Of a stretch of 64,000 nt of DNA, positions 9,172-17,552 are shown piece by piece (position 1 is the first letter of the stretch; each line of letters opens with the position of its first letter). The translations under genes were made by a program, and so were the position numbers. The notes under the pieces are model-generated. The model was not told the origin of the DNA. It saw only the letters and a list, made by a program, of their open reading frames with translations, and ran no database searches. The DNA is from Magnetococcus marinus MC-1 (lineage in GTDB: Bacteria > Pseudomonadota > Magnetococcia > Magnetococcales > Magnetococcaceae): positions 4,493,001 to 4,557,000 of the forward strand of contig NC_008576.1 of assembly GCF_000014865.1 (NCBI RefSeq), read 5' to 3'.

Positions 9172-9531
9172 ATGCGTGTTTTGATCGTCGATGACTCCAG
9201 CGTCATGCGTAAAATCGTAACTCGCGGTTTGCGTCAAGCCGGATTTGCGATCGATGAGATTCTTGAGGCTGGTGATGGCATGGCAGCCTTACAAGTCCTG
9301 AAGGATAACAAAGTTGATTTGATCCTCTCTGACTGGAACATGCCGAACATGGATGGGCTGACTTTTGTAAAAGAGTTCCGCAAAATAGGTCAGACCCCCA
9401 TCGTTATGGTGACCACTGAGGGTGGTGAAGGCAAAGTCAATGAGGCCGTGGCCAGTGGAGCCAATGGTCACATCAAAAAGCCCTTCACCCCAGAAACTCT
9501 TAAAGAGACCTTGGGTCAGTTCTTCAAATAG
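9172..9531 (+). CDS. CheY-type single-domain response regulator (second copy)
   Basis: 119 residues from the ATG at 9172, chosen because it follows GGGAGAAG and puts the first beta strand (MRVLIVDD) at the N-terminus; a longer frame upstream has no binding site. Key residues are the Asp pair in LIVDDSSVMRK, phospho-acceptor Asp in SDWNMPNMDG, Thr in VMVTTEGG and Lys in IKKPF. It is closer to classical CheY than the first copy. A strong hairpin follows the stop codon. Confidence 0.92.
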   Translation: MRVLIVDDSSVMRKIVTRGLRQAGFAIDEILEAGDGMAALQVLKDNKVDLILSDWNMPNMDGLTFVKEFRKIGQTPIVMVTTEGGEGKVNEAVASGANGHIKKPFTPETLKETLGQFFK

Positions 9532-9540
9532 TTCCGTCTT

Positions 9541-9576
9541 CTAATGATCGGGTGGCTCATACCACCTGATCATTAG
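9541..9576 (+). other. 15-bp hairpin downstream of cheY
   Basis: Arms at 9541-9555 and 9562-9576 pair fully apart from one G-U, around a six-base loop. No T-run follows, so it is not a standard terminator. Two weaker stems follow before the next start codon at 9655. This may be an RNA-processing or mRNA-stability structure that separates expression of the last gene from the che genes. Confidence 0.5.
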
Positions 9577-9654
9577 GGCCAGCTAGCGGAGCTAACTGGT
9601 CAGCACGGGCGCGAAGAACCGCGTTCCCGAACCAATTCGGATGGTGATAACGGG

Positions 9655-11139
9655 ATGAGCGACGATAAAGCCTTAAAGAAGCTGAGACCTTTTGTCCTCT
9701 CTTTTTTCAATCGGCTAACCAACGACATGAACATGCTTACAGGTGCTTCTGTAAGCTGTAATCTGGTTGACTCGCAAATTTTGCGAGGCCTTGAAGAAAT
9801 TGATGAAGTCTTTGAGCTCGATAAAAGTGTTGCTCGATCTGTAGAAGATGGTACCGGGGCGGGAGACGCCTATATCTGCTTCGACCTTGCTACATCCATT
9901 GCCCTCGCCGGGTACATGATGATGATGGGCGAAGGGGTCATCAAAGAGCAGGTCAAAAAACGCATCTATACCGAAGAGATCCAAGAAGGATTCCAAGAGG
10001 TCGCCAACCAGCTGGTTGGGGCTTTCAATGATTTGGTCGAAGAAAAAGCAGCTGGCGCGCATATGCTGCTCAAACTTCCTACCGAACGCATCTCCTATGG
10101 ACAGCACCCTAAGGGTATGGAGGATGGACGCTCCTACGCTGTCTTCACCGCCAATATCCAAGTTGGCGACTTCGAACCTGTCCCCTCCAAATGGCTCTTT
10201 TCACGTGACCTTACCAAATTATTGGTTGGCGTTACGATGGATGCCACTGACGAAGAAAAATTGGCTGATGCCCAACAATCCAGCGGCGCTGCTGCGGCTG
10301 GGTCAGATGCGGCCGCCCCCAGCGTAGCGGCTGAAAACGCGGCACCACCAGAACCACCAGCCTCTACTGCGGATGGTTTGAGTGCGGATGGTTTGAGTGC
10401 GGGTGCGGATGATTTAGGCCTGGGCGGTGGCGATGAGAGCCTGTCATTCGATGATCATCTAAACGATGGCTTTGAGCTCGGTGCTGAAAGTGCCAATTTT
10501 AGCCCCGATGCTGGCGATGATACCTTTGCCATGCTCACCGGAGGCTCTTCCGGTCGTTCGAGTGCTCAAGTCTCTGGTGCCGCCGGTGATGCTCAGGGTT
10601 ACGCTTCTGCCCGCGCAGAGGGCGCAGAGGGTTCCGAATCTCTGCCCGACTTCATGCGCGAACCCATGCCCAAGCATGGCTATAGTGAAAATGATGGCCT
10701 GCCCAACCCCACAATTCCTGGATCTGTGCAGCAGGTCATGAGTGAGGCACCCTTTACCCTGAAAGAGACCGACCGGGTTATCAAGGCCATTAATGCCATG
10801 CGCCGTGATGGCTATAAATTTATCGGTATTGATAACCGCGAAGGCAAATTAATCCGGGTGCTCTCCACCGGGGATATTCGCCATTTGATGGGCCCGTTTT
10901 TTGGCACCAAATCTTTGACCAAGCGCGACAAGGTTATCTATACCGTACCCCTGGGCAAACTCAACACCAAGCAGGATATGGTGGCCATCTCCATTGATGG
11001 CTCTGTCGCTGAAGCAGCCGATCTGGTCACCAAGTACCGCTTACGGGCTTTGCCTGTGCTCAGCCGCCAAGGTGTCTTACGCGGTTTTGTGACCACCCAT
11101 AGCCTGCTGGACTTTTTCCGCCGTAAACGGCAAATGTAA
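9655..11139 (+). CDS. CheC/CheX-like domain fused to a C-terminal CBS pair
   Basis: 494 residues. The N-terminal ~190 residues resemble the CheC/CheX/FliY family: EGFQEVANQLVGAFNDLV carries the E-x-x-N type signature, and another helix pair precedes it. Residues about 205-340 are a low-complexity Ala/Ser/Gly/Asp linker. The C-terminal ~135 residues look like two CBS motifs (VLSTGDIRHLM, then SIDGSVAEAADLVTKYRLRALPVL ending in TTHSLLDFF). CBS pairs usually bind adenine nucleotides, so the protein could link CheY dephosphorylation or motor control to energy state; that is inference. A strong terminator follows, so it is the last gene of the operon. Confidence 0.72.
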   Translation: MSDDKALKKLRPFVLSFFNRLTNDMNMLTGASVSCNLVDSQILRGLEEIDEVFELDKSVARSVEDGTGAGDAYICFDLATSIALAGYMMMMGEGVIKEQVKKRIYTEEIQEGFQEVANQLVGAFNDLVEEKAAGAHMLLKLPTERISYGQHPKGMEDGRSYAVFTANIQVGDFEPVPSKWLFSRDLTKLLVGVTMDATDEEKLADAQQSSGAAAAGSDAAAPSVAAENAAPPEPPASTADGLSADGLSAGADDLGLGGGDESLSFDDHLNDGFELGAESANFSPDAGDDTFAMLTGGSSGRSSAQVSGAAGDAQGYASARAEGAEGSESLPDFMREPMPKHGYSENDGLPNPTIPGSVQQVMSEAPFTLKETDRVIKAINAMRRDGYKFIGIDNREGKLIRVLSTGDIRHLMGPFFGTKSLTKRDKVIYTVPLGKLNTKQDMVAISIDGSVAEAADLVTKYRLRALPVLSRQGVLRGFVTTHSLLDFFRRKRQM

Positions 11140-11158
11140 AACGACTTTCCATCAAAAA

Positions 11159-11193
11159 AAAAAAGGCCGTCCCTGCTTGGAACGGCCTTTTTT
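11159..11193. terminator. Strong intrinsic terminator ending the chemotaxis operon
   Basis: A-tract, GGCCGT stem, five-base loop, ACGGCC and six T; one mismatch in the upper stem. The A and T tracts make it usable from both directions. Confidence 0.9.
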
Positions 11194-11202
11194 AATGGAA
11201 AA

Positions 11203-11285
11203 TGGGCTTACTAGGGCTTCGCCCCAGACCCCACGGGGGCTTCGCCCCTCGACCCCACCAGAGGCAGCGGCCCCTGGACCCGCAT
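11203..11285. repeat. 83-bp GC-rich direct repeat, copy 1
   Basis: Identical by eye to 11328-11410. It begins GGGCTTACTAGGGCTTCGCCCC and is made of successive small G-run/C-run inverted repeats (GGGCTTCGCCC and similar). It shares the AGGGCTTCGCCCC core with the longer repeats near 54 kb, so it belongs to a dispersed repeat family. No coding sense. Confidence 0.9.
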
Positions 11286-11327
11286 GCACTACCTTCTCTC
11301 CACCTAATCCGCTCTTTTGTGATCTTT

Positions 11328-11410
11328 TGGGCTTACTAGGGCTTCGCCCCAGACCCCACGGGGGCTTCGCCCCTCGACCCCACCAGAGGCAGCGGCCCCT
11401 GGACCCGCAT
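11328..11410. repeat. 83-bp GC-rich direct repeat, copy 2
   Basis: Second copy of the 83-bp unit at 11203, separated from it by 42 bases that include GATCTTTTGGG. It ends 16 bases before the 3' end of der, so it would lie in the der 3' untranslated region. Confidence 0.9.
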
Positions 11411-11426
11411 CACCCAGCTCGCAACC

Positions 11427-12878
11427 TCACGCCTTTCGCTTGGGCGGTATCCTGCTGCGTACCCTCTTTTTTTGGGCCTTTTCCGCAAACGGGTTCTCAC
11501 CACCCTTAAACATGATGCGAATCGGCGTGCCATCCAGCGCAAAAGCCTCTCTAAGCTGATTTTCTAAATAGCGCTTATAACTCTCTTCCATCTTTTCTGG
11601 ACGATTGCAGAAAAAGACAAAGGTCGGCGGCGAACTGGATACCTGGGAACAGTAGCGAATTTTAACCGGTCGCCCAGCCGCACGAGGTGGCGCCTTCTTC
11701 TCAATCGCCTGTTCCAACCAACGGTTCAAGTTAGAGGTGGAAACACGCATTTGTGTGGCTTGACGCACCTTGCGCGCCGTCGGCAGCAGTTTTTCCACCC
11801 GCTTCCCGCTCTTAGCCGACAGAAAGATCACCGGACAATGGGTAAGCCGGGGAAAATGGATCGCCAAACCCTCTTGAAACGAACGAATGGTCTGTTGCCC
11901 AGGGGGCATGGTGTCCCATTTATTCACCGCAAAAATAAGACCGCAACCCGCATCCAATGCATAACTACCAATGCGCTTATCCTGGTCTGTCACACCCCGT
12001 TGGGCATCCAACACCAAAATGGCAACCTCCGCCCGCTCCATGCTTTTTAAGGCCGCAATCACCGCAAATTTTTCAACACGCAGCGAAACCCGACTCTTGC
12101 GCCGAATACCCGCCGTATCCACCAAGATAACCGTCTCACCGTTGGCATCCGTAATGGGTACATCAATACTGTCCCGCGTGGTGCCCGCTATCTCAGAAGC
12201 CAACAGACGCTCTTCCCCCACCAAACGGTTAACCAGCGAGCTTTTACCCGCATTCGGACAACCCACCACCGCCAACCGTAAAGGACCCTTAAAACGGGGC
12301 TCTCTTGCAACCTCGGGATTTTCCTGCTCCACCTCAAGCGGCAGCAACTGCTCTTCTGGTTGGCGGCAGAAACCCTCCATTGCATCGGTCATCTCTTCCA
12401 AGGTTTCCAGCAGATCACCAATACCCAAACCATGGGCCGATGAAATGGGAATAATAGGCTCCATGCCCAATTCATGAAACTCAATGGAGGCTGTGGCCGC
12501 CTTTTTTTCCGATTTGTTCGCCGCAATAATAACCGGTTTGCCACTGCTGCGTAGATGGCTAGCAATGGCGTAATCATCCGTAAGCGGACCGGTGGAACCA
12601 TCCACCACAAAGACAATAATATCCGCCTCTTCAATGGCAAGTATGGTTTGGCCGCGAATCAAACTAACCATGGTTTCACCGGGATCGGCTTCGAAGCCGC
12701 CAGTATCCACCATGGGAAAAGGGGTATCCCCCCGTTTCATAATACCATATTGACGATCACGGGTCAGTCCGGGGGTGTCATCCACCAGGGCATCGCGGGT
12801 GCGTGTCAGTCGGTTAAAAAGGGTGGATTTACCGACATTGGGCCGACCGACCAGGGCGACCAAGGGGAGTTTGCTCAT
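11427..12878 (-). CDS. der: Ribosome-assembly GTPase Der (EngA)
   Basis: 483 residues from the ATG at 12878, which gives the usual N-terminus just before GRPNVGKST; an upstream in-frame ATG at 12914 is possible. Two consecutive GTPase domains are visible. The first has GRPNVGKST, DTPGLTRD, VDTGGF and NKSE. The second has GCPNAGKSS, GTTRDS, DTAGIRRK and NKWD. A C-terminal KH-like domain ends in a basic tail. Der acts in 50S subunit maturation. It is the last gene of the minus-strand block that matches the E. coli rodZ-ispG-hisS-yfgM-bamB-der order. Confidence 0.97.
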   Translation of the reverse strand: MSKLPLVALVGRPNVGKSTLFNRLTRTRDALVDDTPGLTRDRQYGIMKRGDTPFPMVDTGGFEADPGETMVSLIRGQTILAIEEADIIVFVVDGSTGPLTDDYAIASHLRSSGKPVIIAANKSEKKAATASIEFHELGMEPIIPISSAHGLGIGDLLETLEEMTDAMEGFCRQPEEQLLPLEVEQENPEVAREPRFKGPLRLAVVGCPNAGKSSLVNRLVGEERLLASEIAGTTRDSIDVPITDANGETVILVDTAGIRRKSRVSLRVEKFAVIAALKSMERAEVAILVLDAQRGVTDQDKRIGSYALDAGCGLIFAVNKWDTMPPGQQTIRSFQEGLAIHFPRLTHCPVIFLSAKSGKRVEKLLPTARKVRQATQMRVSTSNLNRWLEQAIEKKAPPRAAGRPVKIRYCSQVSSSPPTFVFFCNRPEKMEESYKRYLENQLREAFALDGTPIRIMFKGGENPFAEKAQKKRVRSRIPPKRKA

Positions 12879-13080
12879 GGTTTGGTTTTTCCAGCTTTGG
12901 GGCAAAGGTTTCATTGGGCTGTTAATATAGCAGAGTTTTTAACAAACAGGGGGTTTTGTCTGTGGATAACGCAAAAACAGCGCTATCTTATGTCATGCCA
13001 TGGCTTGTACCCTCTCGGACCGAGTACCAAACCCTATATGGACCATCAACCCAAACCCCTCGGCCAAGCAGATGGTGTAC

Positions 13081-13110
13081 AAAAAAAGGAGAACCTATAT
13101 TAGGTTCTCC
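13081..13110 (-). terminator. Intrinsic terminator between bamB and der
   Basis: On the minus strand a 10-bp perfect stem (GGAGAACCTA with TAGGTTCTCC, three-base loop) is followed by seven T. It lies after bamB and about 200 bases before the der start, so der probably also has its own promoter in 12879-13080. Confidence 0.8.
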
Positions 13111-13147
13111 CCTTTGCTCGATTGCTGCGTGCCACCCTCAAGGGGGG

Positions 13148-14338
13148 TTACTTCATCCAGAACAGATCACCCTCGTTGCTCCAGAGCGCCACACCCTCCC
13201 CCACCACGGTCATGGAGAGGATCGGCTGCCCCAGTTGATCCAGTCCCACCACCCGGCCCGTCAGAGGATCCAGACGAAATAGGCGTCCTGCATCATCCCC
13301 AACATAGAGACCATCGCCCAATTGAACCGGTTTGGTCAACACCCCATCACTGACCTGGGTTTTCCAGATCAGCGTGCCATCCTGTGGGTTTAGGGCACGG
13401 AGATAGCCCTCCAGATCCGCAACCACCAGACGCCCAGCCATCACCAAGGGAGGGCGAATGGCAGAGACATTATGGTGCCAAATATGGGAGCCATTGGACG
13501 GCAACAGCGCACGCAACTGACCCCGATGGTTGACCACATAGAGCTGTCCATTGGCGACCACCGGATCAGCATCCACATCCTGTAAATTACTCAACTCGGT
13601 ACGCTGGGTTGAGATCTGCACCAAATTATCGCTCCACTTGGTCAACCCGGTCATGGCATTGACCGCCATCACCTCACCGGAAGAGTAACCAACCAGGATG
13701 GTGTCGGCATCCAACACCGTGGGGGTCGAGGCCCCTAAAAGGGTCAAGGCCTCCGGCACCGAGCTGTGGGTCCAACGCCGCTCCCCGCTGGTGACATCAA
13801 ACGCATAGGTACGGTTATCCAGGGTCGTGACCATCACCAACCCGTTGTGGACCAAGGGGGCAGAAACCGCTGAACTCGAGAGGGCAGCCCGCCACGCGAC
13901 CTTTCCGTCGGTTTGATAGATGGCAACCAGTTCACCCTCTGCGGTGCCTACGTAGACGTGAACCCCATCTACCGCAGGACCACCACGCAGCTCGACATCC
14001 AAATCCTGTTTCCAGACCACGTTGCCTCTGTCACGCTGAATGCGTGCAAGATCTCCCCTATAGCCCGCCGCATAGAGACTATCCCCATCAAAGGCGATGT
14101 GCCGTGGCTGCAATAGGTGGGTCTCTGGTGAACCAGTTATGGAACGGTCCCACTGTTTATGCAGGCCGCTACCCACCCCCGGTGCCGGCTCTGTGTAGAG
14201 GGAGGCACGTTGTTCAGCGACCACCTCACCCTCGTCCCCAAACCAGTTGGTCATGCTGTCCATGGTGGAACAACCACCCAAGCAGACAGCCAGTGCGATC
14301 ACCGCACCCTGTCGCATCCCTACTCCGCTCATGCTCAT
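13148..14338 (-). CDS. bamB: Outer-membrane assembly lipoprotein BamB
   Basis: 396 residues. A lipoprotein signal with lipobox LGGC places the lipidated Cys at about residue 23. The rest is an eight-bladed PQQ-like beta-propeller, with repeated units such as GNVVWKQDLDVELRGGPAV, GKVAWRAALSSSAVSAPLV and GTLIWKTQVSDGVLTKPV. BamB is part of the BAM complex that inserts outer-membrane proteins. The start is uncertain: in-frame ATGs at 14332 (better spaced from AAAGGA) and 14317 would still leave the signal peptide intact. It lies 9 bases downstream of yfgM. Confidence 0.95.
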   Translation of the reverse strand: MSMSGVGMRQGAVIALAVCLGGCSTMDSMTNWFGDEGEVVAEQRASLYTEPAPGVGSGLHKQWDRSITGSPETHLLQPRHIAFDGDSLYAAGYRGDLARIQRDRGNVVWKQDLDVELRGGPAVDGVHVYVGTAEGELVAIYQTDGKVAWRAALSSSAVSAPLVHNGLVMVTTLDNRTYAFDVTSGERRWTHSSVPEALTLLGASTPTVLDADTILVGYSSGEVMAVNAMTGLTKWSDNLVQISTQRTELSNLQDVDADPVVANGQLYVVNHRGQLRALLPSNGSHIWHHNVSAIRPPLVMAGRLVVADLEGYLRALNPQDGTLIWKTQVSDGVLTKPVQLGDGLYVGDDAGRLFRLDPLTGRVVGLDQLGQPILSMTVVGEGVALWSNEGDLFWMK

Positions 14339-14347
14339 GTCCTTTGT

Positions 14348-15055
14348 TTATTCGGCTTTGGCGGGTTCCACCAGTTGTGCTTTTCTCACCGCATCCATCC
14401 CACCCATACGCACCATATGTTCCATCAAACGCTGCGAGAGGGTGTTGGGCGGGTTGAACTGCATGGCCTTTTGATAGTGCGACAGCGCCAGCTTATTATC
14501 CCCAGCCGCCTGCGCCAGCACGCCGCGTAATTCATAGGCATGGGCCGAATAGGCAGAGGGATCACGCATGGCATCCAGATAAACCATCGCCCGCTGCGGT
14601 TGTTTGCTTAACAGATAGGCCGCATTGATGCGGGCCAGATCGGCCATTGCCGGTTGACCTGCCTTAGCAAGGGTAATCAACCGATCCAGACTGGCCACCG
14701 CCCCATCAAAATCCCCCTGCTTGGCCAGCATTTGCGCTTCGCTAAGATGGCTCAGCAGCCCATAACCGTGCTCGCCATGTTTGGTCTGCAAGCCTTTAAG
14801 GGCTTCCGCAGCCACTTTGAGCTGATCTTTATCCAACGCTTCCAAGGCTTGGATGTAGCGATCCGAGGCATCCTGATCCTGGGCGCGGTAGTAGTCCCTT
14901 ACCCCCACAAAGATGGCCAAACCGGCAAATAGGCCGATAAAACTGCCTATAATCCATATTTTATAATTTTCCCACAGCTTGTGCAGGCGATCCTGCGCCA
15001 ACTGTTCGTCAACTTCCTGAAAAACCAGATCCTGGTTATGGTCAAGGTGGGCCAC
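14348..15055 (-). CDS. yfgM: YfgM-like tetratricopeptide membrane protein
   Basis: 235 residues, GTG start preceded by GGAG at proper spacing. A cytoplasmic N-terminus is followed by one membrane segment (about residues 32-52, WIIGSFIGLFAGLAIFVGV) and a periplasmic TPR-rich domain, as in E. coli YfgM, which works next to the SecYEG translocon and periplasmic chaperones. Assignment rests on the membrane layout, length and the conserved position between hisS and bamB. Confidence 0.88.
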   Translation of the reverse strand: MAHLDHNQDLVFQEVDEQLAQDRLHKLWENYKIWIIGSFIGLFAGLAIFVGVRDYYRAQDQDASDRYIQALEALDKDQLKVAAEALKGLQTKHGEHGYGLLSHLSEAQMLAKQGDFDGAVASLDRLITLAKAGQPAMADLARINAAYLLSKQPQRAMVYLDAMRDPSAYSAHAYELRGVLAQAAGDNKLALSHYQKAMQFNPPNTLSQRLMEHMVRMGGMDAVRKAQLVEPAKAE

Positions 15056-15173
15056 GTGTTTGCTCCTGTACCAAAAGTGGCGCTAATAAAATCCAACGGT
15101 CCCATACAAGCGGTGGTAAAGCCCTAGGGCGGTGCCGCCACAGGCCCACACGCCGGACCTACCCACACAGGCT

Positions 15174-16412
15174 TTAAGCACGGATGCGGTGCAGCGCCTC
15201 ATCCCAGCTTAGGGTGGCTTGCGCCCCCTCCTGCATATCTTTTAACACCACCTGCTGATTTTGTGCCTCGGTCTGGCCGATGATGGCGCACCAGCGGGCA
15301 TTGGAGCGGCCAGCCTTTTTCATTTGGCTCTTCATGGAGCCACCTTGCAGATTGACCTCCACCGCCAAACCCGCCCCACGCACCTGTTCGGCAAAACCAA
15401 AGGCGGCTGTGTCGGCCTCCAGCGAAACCACATACAGCGCAGGCAGTGGTGGGGCAATGGCGCTCTCATCCATCAACAGCGCCAACCGCTCCAGACCCAT
15501 GGCAAAACCGATGGCCGGGGTAGCCTTGCCCCCCATTTCGGTGACCAAACCATCATAGCGACCACCCGCCGCCACGGCGTTTTGCGCGCCCAGCGCGTTG
15601 GTGGTCACCTCAAAGGCGGTGCGGGTATAATAGTCCAGTCCCCGCACCATCATGGGATTGATCACATAGGGCAGTTGCAGGGCATCCAGATGGGCTGTTA
15701 ATCCGGCAAAGTGGTGGTCACACCCTGCACACAGATGATCCCGCATTTTCGGGGCCTCTTTGGCAATGGCCTTACAGCTCTCCACTTTGCAGTCCAGCAC
15801 CCGCAGGGGATTACGTTCCAAACGGTTTTGACAGTTGCCGCAGAGCGCCCCGTGGTGGCTTTGCAGATAGTCGGTCAACTGCGCCCGATAGGCGGGGCGG
15901 CACGCGGGACACCCCAGCGAGTTGATCTCCAGTTGCAGTTGCCCCGCGATGCCAATCTCTTGCAGGGAACGCAGCACCATCGCCATGATCTCGGCATCGG
16001 CCAGGGGTCCCTCGGCACCAAACAGCTCAGCCCCCGCCTGATGAAATTGCCGATAGCGTCCCTTTTGAGGACGTTCATAACGAAACATGGGGCCGATATA
16101 GTACGCTTTCCACGGCAGTTGCCGGTCTAACCCATTGTTGATAAAGCTCCGCACCACCGAAGCGGTACCCTCTGGACGCAAGGCCAGGGACTCCCCCCCC
16201 CGATCTTCAAAGGTGTACATCTCTTTTTCTACAATATCCGTGGTTTCGCCCACCGCGCGGGCAAACAGTTCGGTCTTTTCAAACAGGGGGATGCGTATCT
16301 CACCAAAGCCATATTGGCCAAACACGCGGCGCAGGGTCGATTCAATAAACTGCCAGCGGACACTCTCATCGGGCATAATATCCCGGACGCCGCGAACGGG
16401 TTGGATCATCAT
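15174..16412 (-). CDS. hisS: Histidyl-tRNA synthetase
   Basis: 412 residues, class II synthetase. Visible motifs: RGVRDIMPDE at the N-terminus, motif 2 in FRYERPQKGRYRQFHQAGAE, the histidine-binding GLDYYTRTAFE, GGRYDGLV and motif 3 in AIGFAMGLERL. The C-terminal anticodon-binding domain is present. The start codon at 16412 follows GGAATAG and lies 3 bases after the ispG stop, implying co-translation. Confidence 0.97.
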   Translation of the reverse strand: MMIQPVRGVRDIMPDESVRWQFIESTLRRVFGQYGFGEIRIPLFEKTELFARAVGETTDIVEKEMYTFEDRGGESLALRPEGTASVVRSFINNGLDRQLPWKAYYIGPMFRYERPQKGRYRQFHQAGAELFGAEGPLADAEIMAMVLRSLQEIGIAGQLQLEINSLGCPACRPAYRAQLTDYLQSHHGALCGNCQNRLERNPLRVLDCKVESCKAIAKEAPKMRDHLCAGCDHHFAGLTAHLDALQLPYVINPMMVRGLDYYTRTAFEVTTNALGAQNAVAAGGRYDGLVTEMGGKATPAIGFAMGLERLALLMDESAIAPPLPALYVVSLEADTAAFGFAEQVRGAGLAVEVNLQGGSMKSQMKKAGRSNARWCAIIGQTEAQNQQVVLKDMQEGAQATLSWDEALHRIRA

Positions 16413-16415
16413 ATT

Positions 16416-17531
16416 CTATTCCGCTTCTGCTTTCTCTTTGGCTGCCCGCATCTGTTGGGCGATGGCTTCTACCTGCTCCACCACCGTTTCCACCAGCTCG
16501 GCATCACCACGCTTACCGATGGTTTGGCCGTGTTGGTAGAGCAGGTTTTCGCCCTGTCCCCCCACCACACCCACCATGGTCTCTTTGGCCTCACCGGGGC
16601 CATTGACCACACAGCCGATGATTGACAATGTCACCGGTTCACGAATATGGGCCAGACGGCGCTCCAATTCGGCCACCACATCAATAACCTTAAATTCTTG
16701 TCGGGCACAGGTGGGGCAGGCGATAATATTGACACCCAAACTGCGCAACCCCAAGGATTTAAGGATATCGAAGCCAACCTTAATCTCCTCCACCGGATCT
16801 GCTGACAGGGAGACCCGCAGGGTATCGCCGATTCCCTCCGCAAGCAACAGCCCAAGACCAATGGCCGATTTTACCGAGCCACTGCGCATGCCCCCGGCCT
16901 CGGTTATCCCCAGGTGCAGTGGGTAGTTAACCTTGCTCGCCAGTTGGCGATAGGCCATTACCGTCATACCCACATCGCTGGCCTTTAGGCTAACCTTGAT
17001 TTCGGGGTAATTTAGATCTTCTAAAATATGAATATGGTGCAGAGCCGACTCCACCATGGCTTCGGCACAGGGCTCGCCATATTTTTCCAGCAGTTGCTTT
17101 TCTAAAGAGCCCGCATTGACCCCAATACGAATGGGCACACAACGTTCTCGCGCGGCGGCCACCACCTCTTGCACCCGTGCGGTACTGCCAATATTACCGG
17201 GGTTAATACGTAGACAATGAATGCCACACGCCAACGCCTTTAATGCCAACCGATGATCAAAATGGATATCCGCAATCAGGGGCACCGGTGCCTGCGCCAC
17301 CAACGCCTTTACCGCTTCTGCCGAGGCCATATCGGGGCAGGAAACCCGCACCAAATCGGCCCCAGCTTGGGCAATGGCATGGATCTGTGCCAGGGTCGCC
17401 GGCAGATCTCGGGTGTCGGTATTGGTCATGGATTGCACAGAGATGGGGGCATCCCCACCCACCTGTACCGAACCCACCTGCACAGGCCGAGTTTGACGAC
17501 GAGGGGCCACCAAGGAGACGGTATGGGCCAT
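16416..17531 (-). CDS. ispG: 4-hydroxy-3-methylbut-2-enyl diphosphate synthase IspG
   Basis: About 371 residues from the ATG at 17531; a TTG four codons upstream is a weaker alternative. The TIM-barrel half starts with [12 protein letters not shown]. The C-terminal half has the [4Fe-4S] ligands in CPTCAR and [12 protein letters not shown]. It converts methylerythritol cyclodiphosphate to HMBPP in the MEP isoprenoid pathway. It sits between rodZ and hisS as in many gammaproteobacteria. Confidence 0.97.
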   Translation of the reverse strand: MAHTVSLVAPRRQTRPVQVGSVQVGGDAPISVQSMTNTDTRDLPATLAQIHAIAQAGADLVRVSCPDMASAEAVKALVAQAPVPLIADIHFDHRLALKALACGIHCLRINPGNIGSTARVQEVVAAARERCVPIRIGVNAGSLEKQLLEKYGEPCAEAMVESALHHIHILEDLNYPEIKVSLKASDVGMTVMAYRQLASKVNYPLHLGITEAGGMRSGSVKSAIGLGLLLAEGIGDTLRVSLSADPVEEIKVGFDILKSLGLRSLGVNIIACPTCARQEFKVIDVVAELERRLAHIREPVTLSIIGCVVNGPGEAKETMVGVVGGQGENLLYQHGQTIGKRGDAELVETVVEQVEAIAQQMRAAKEKAEAE

Positions 17532-17552
17532 ATGCTCTACCAACCTTATCGT

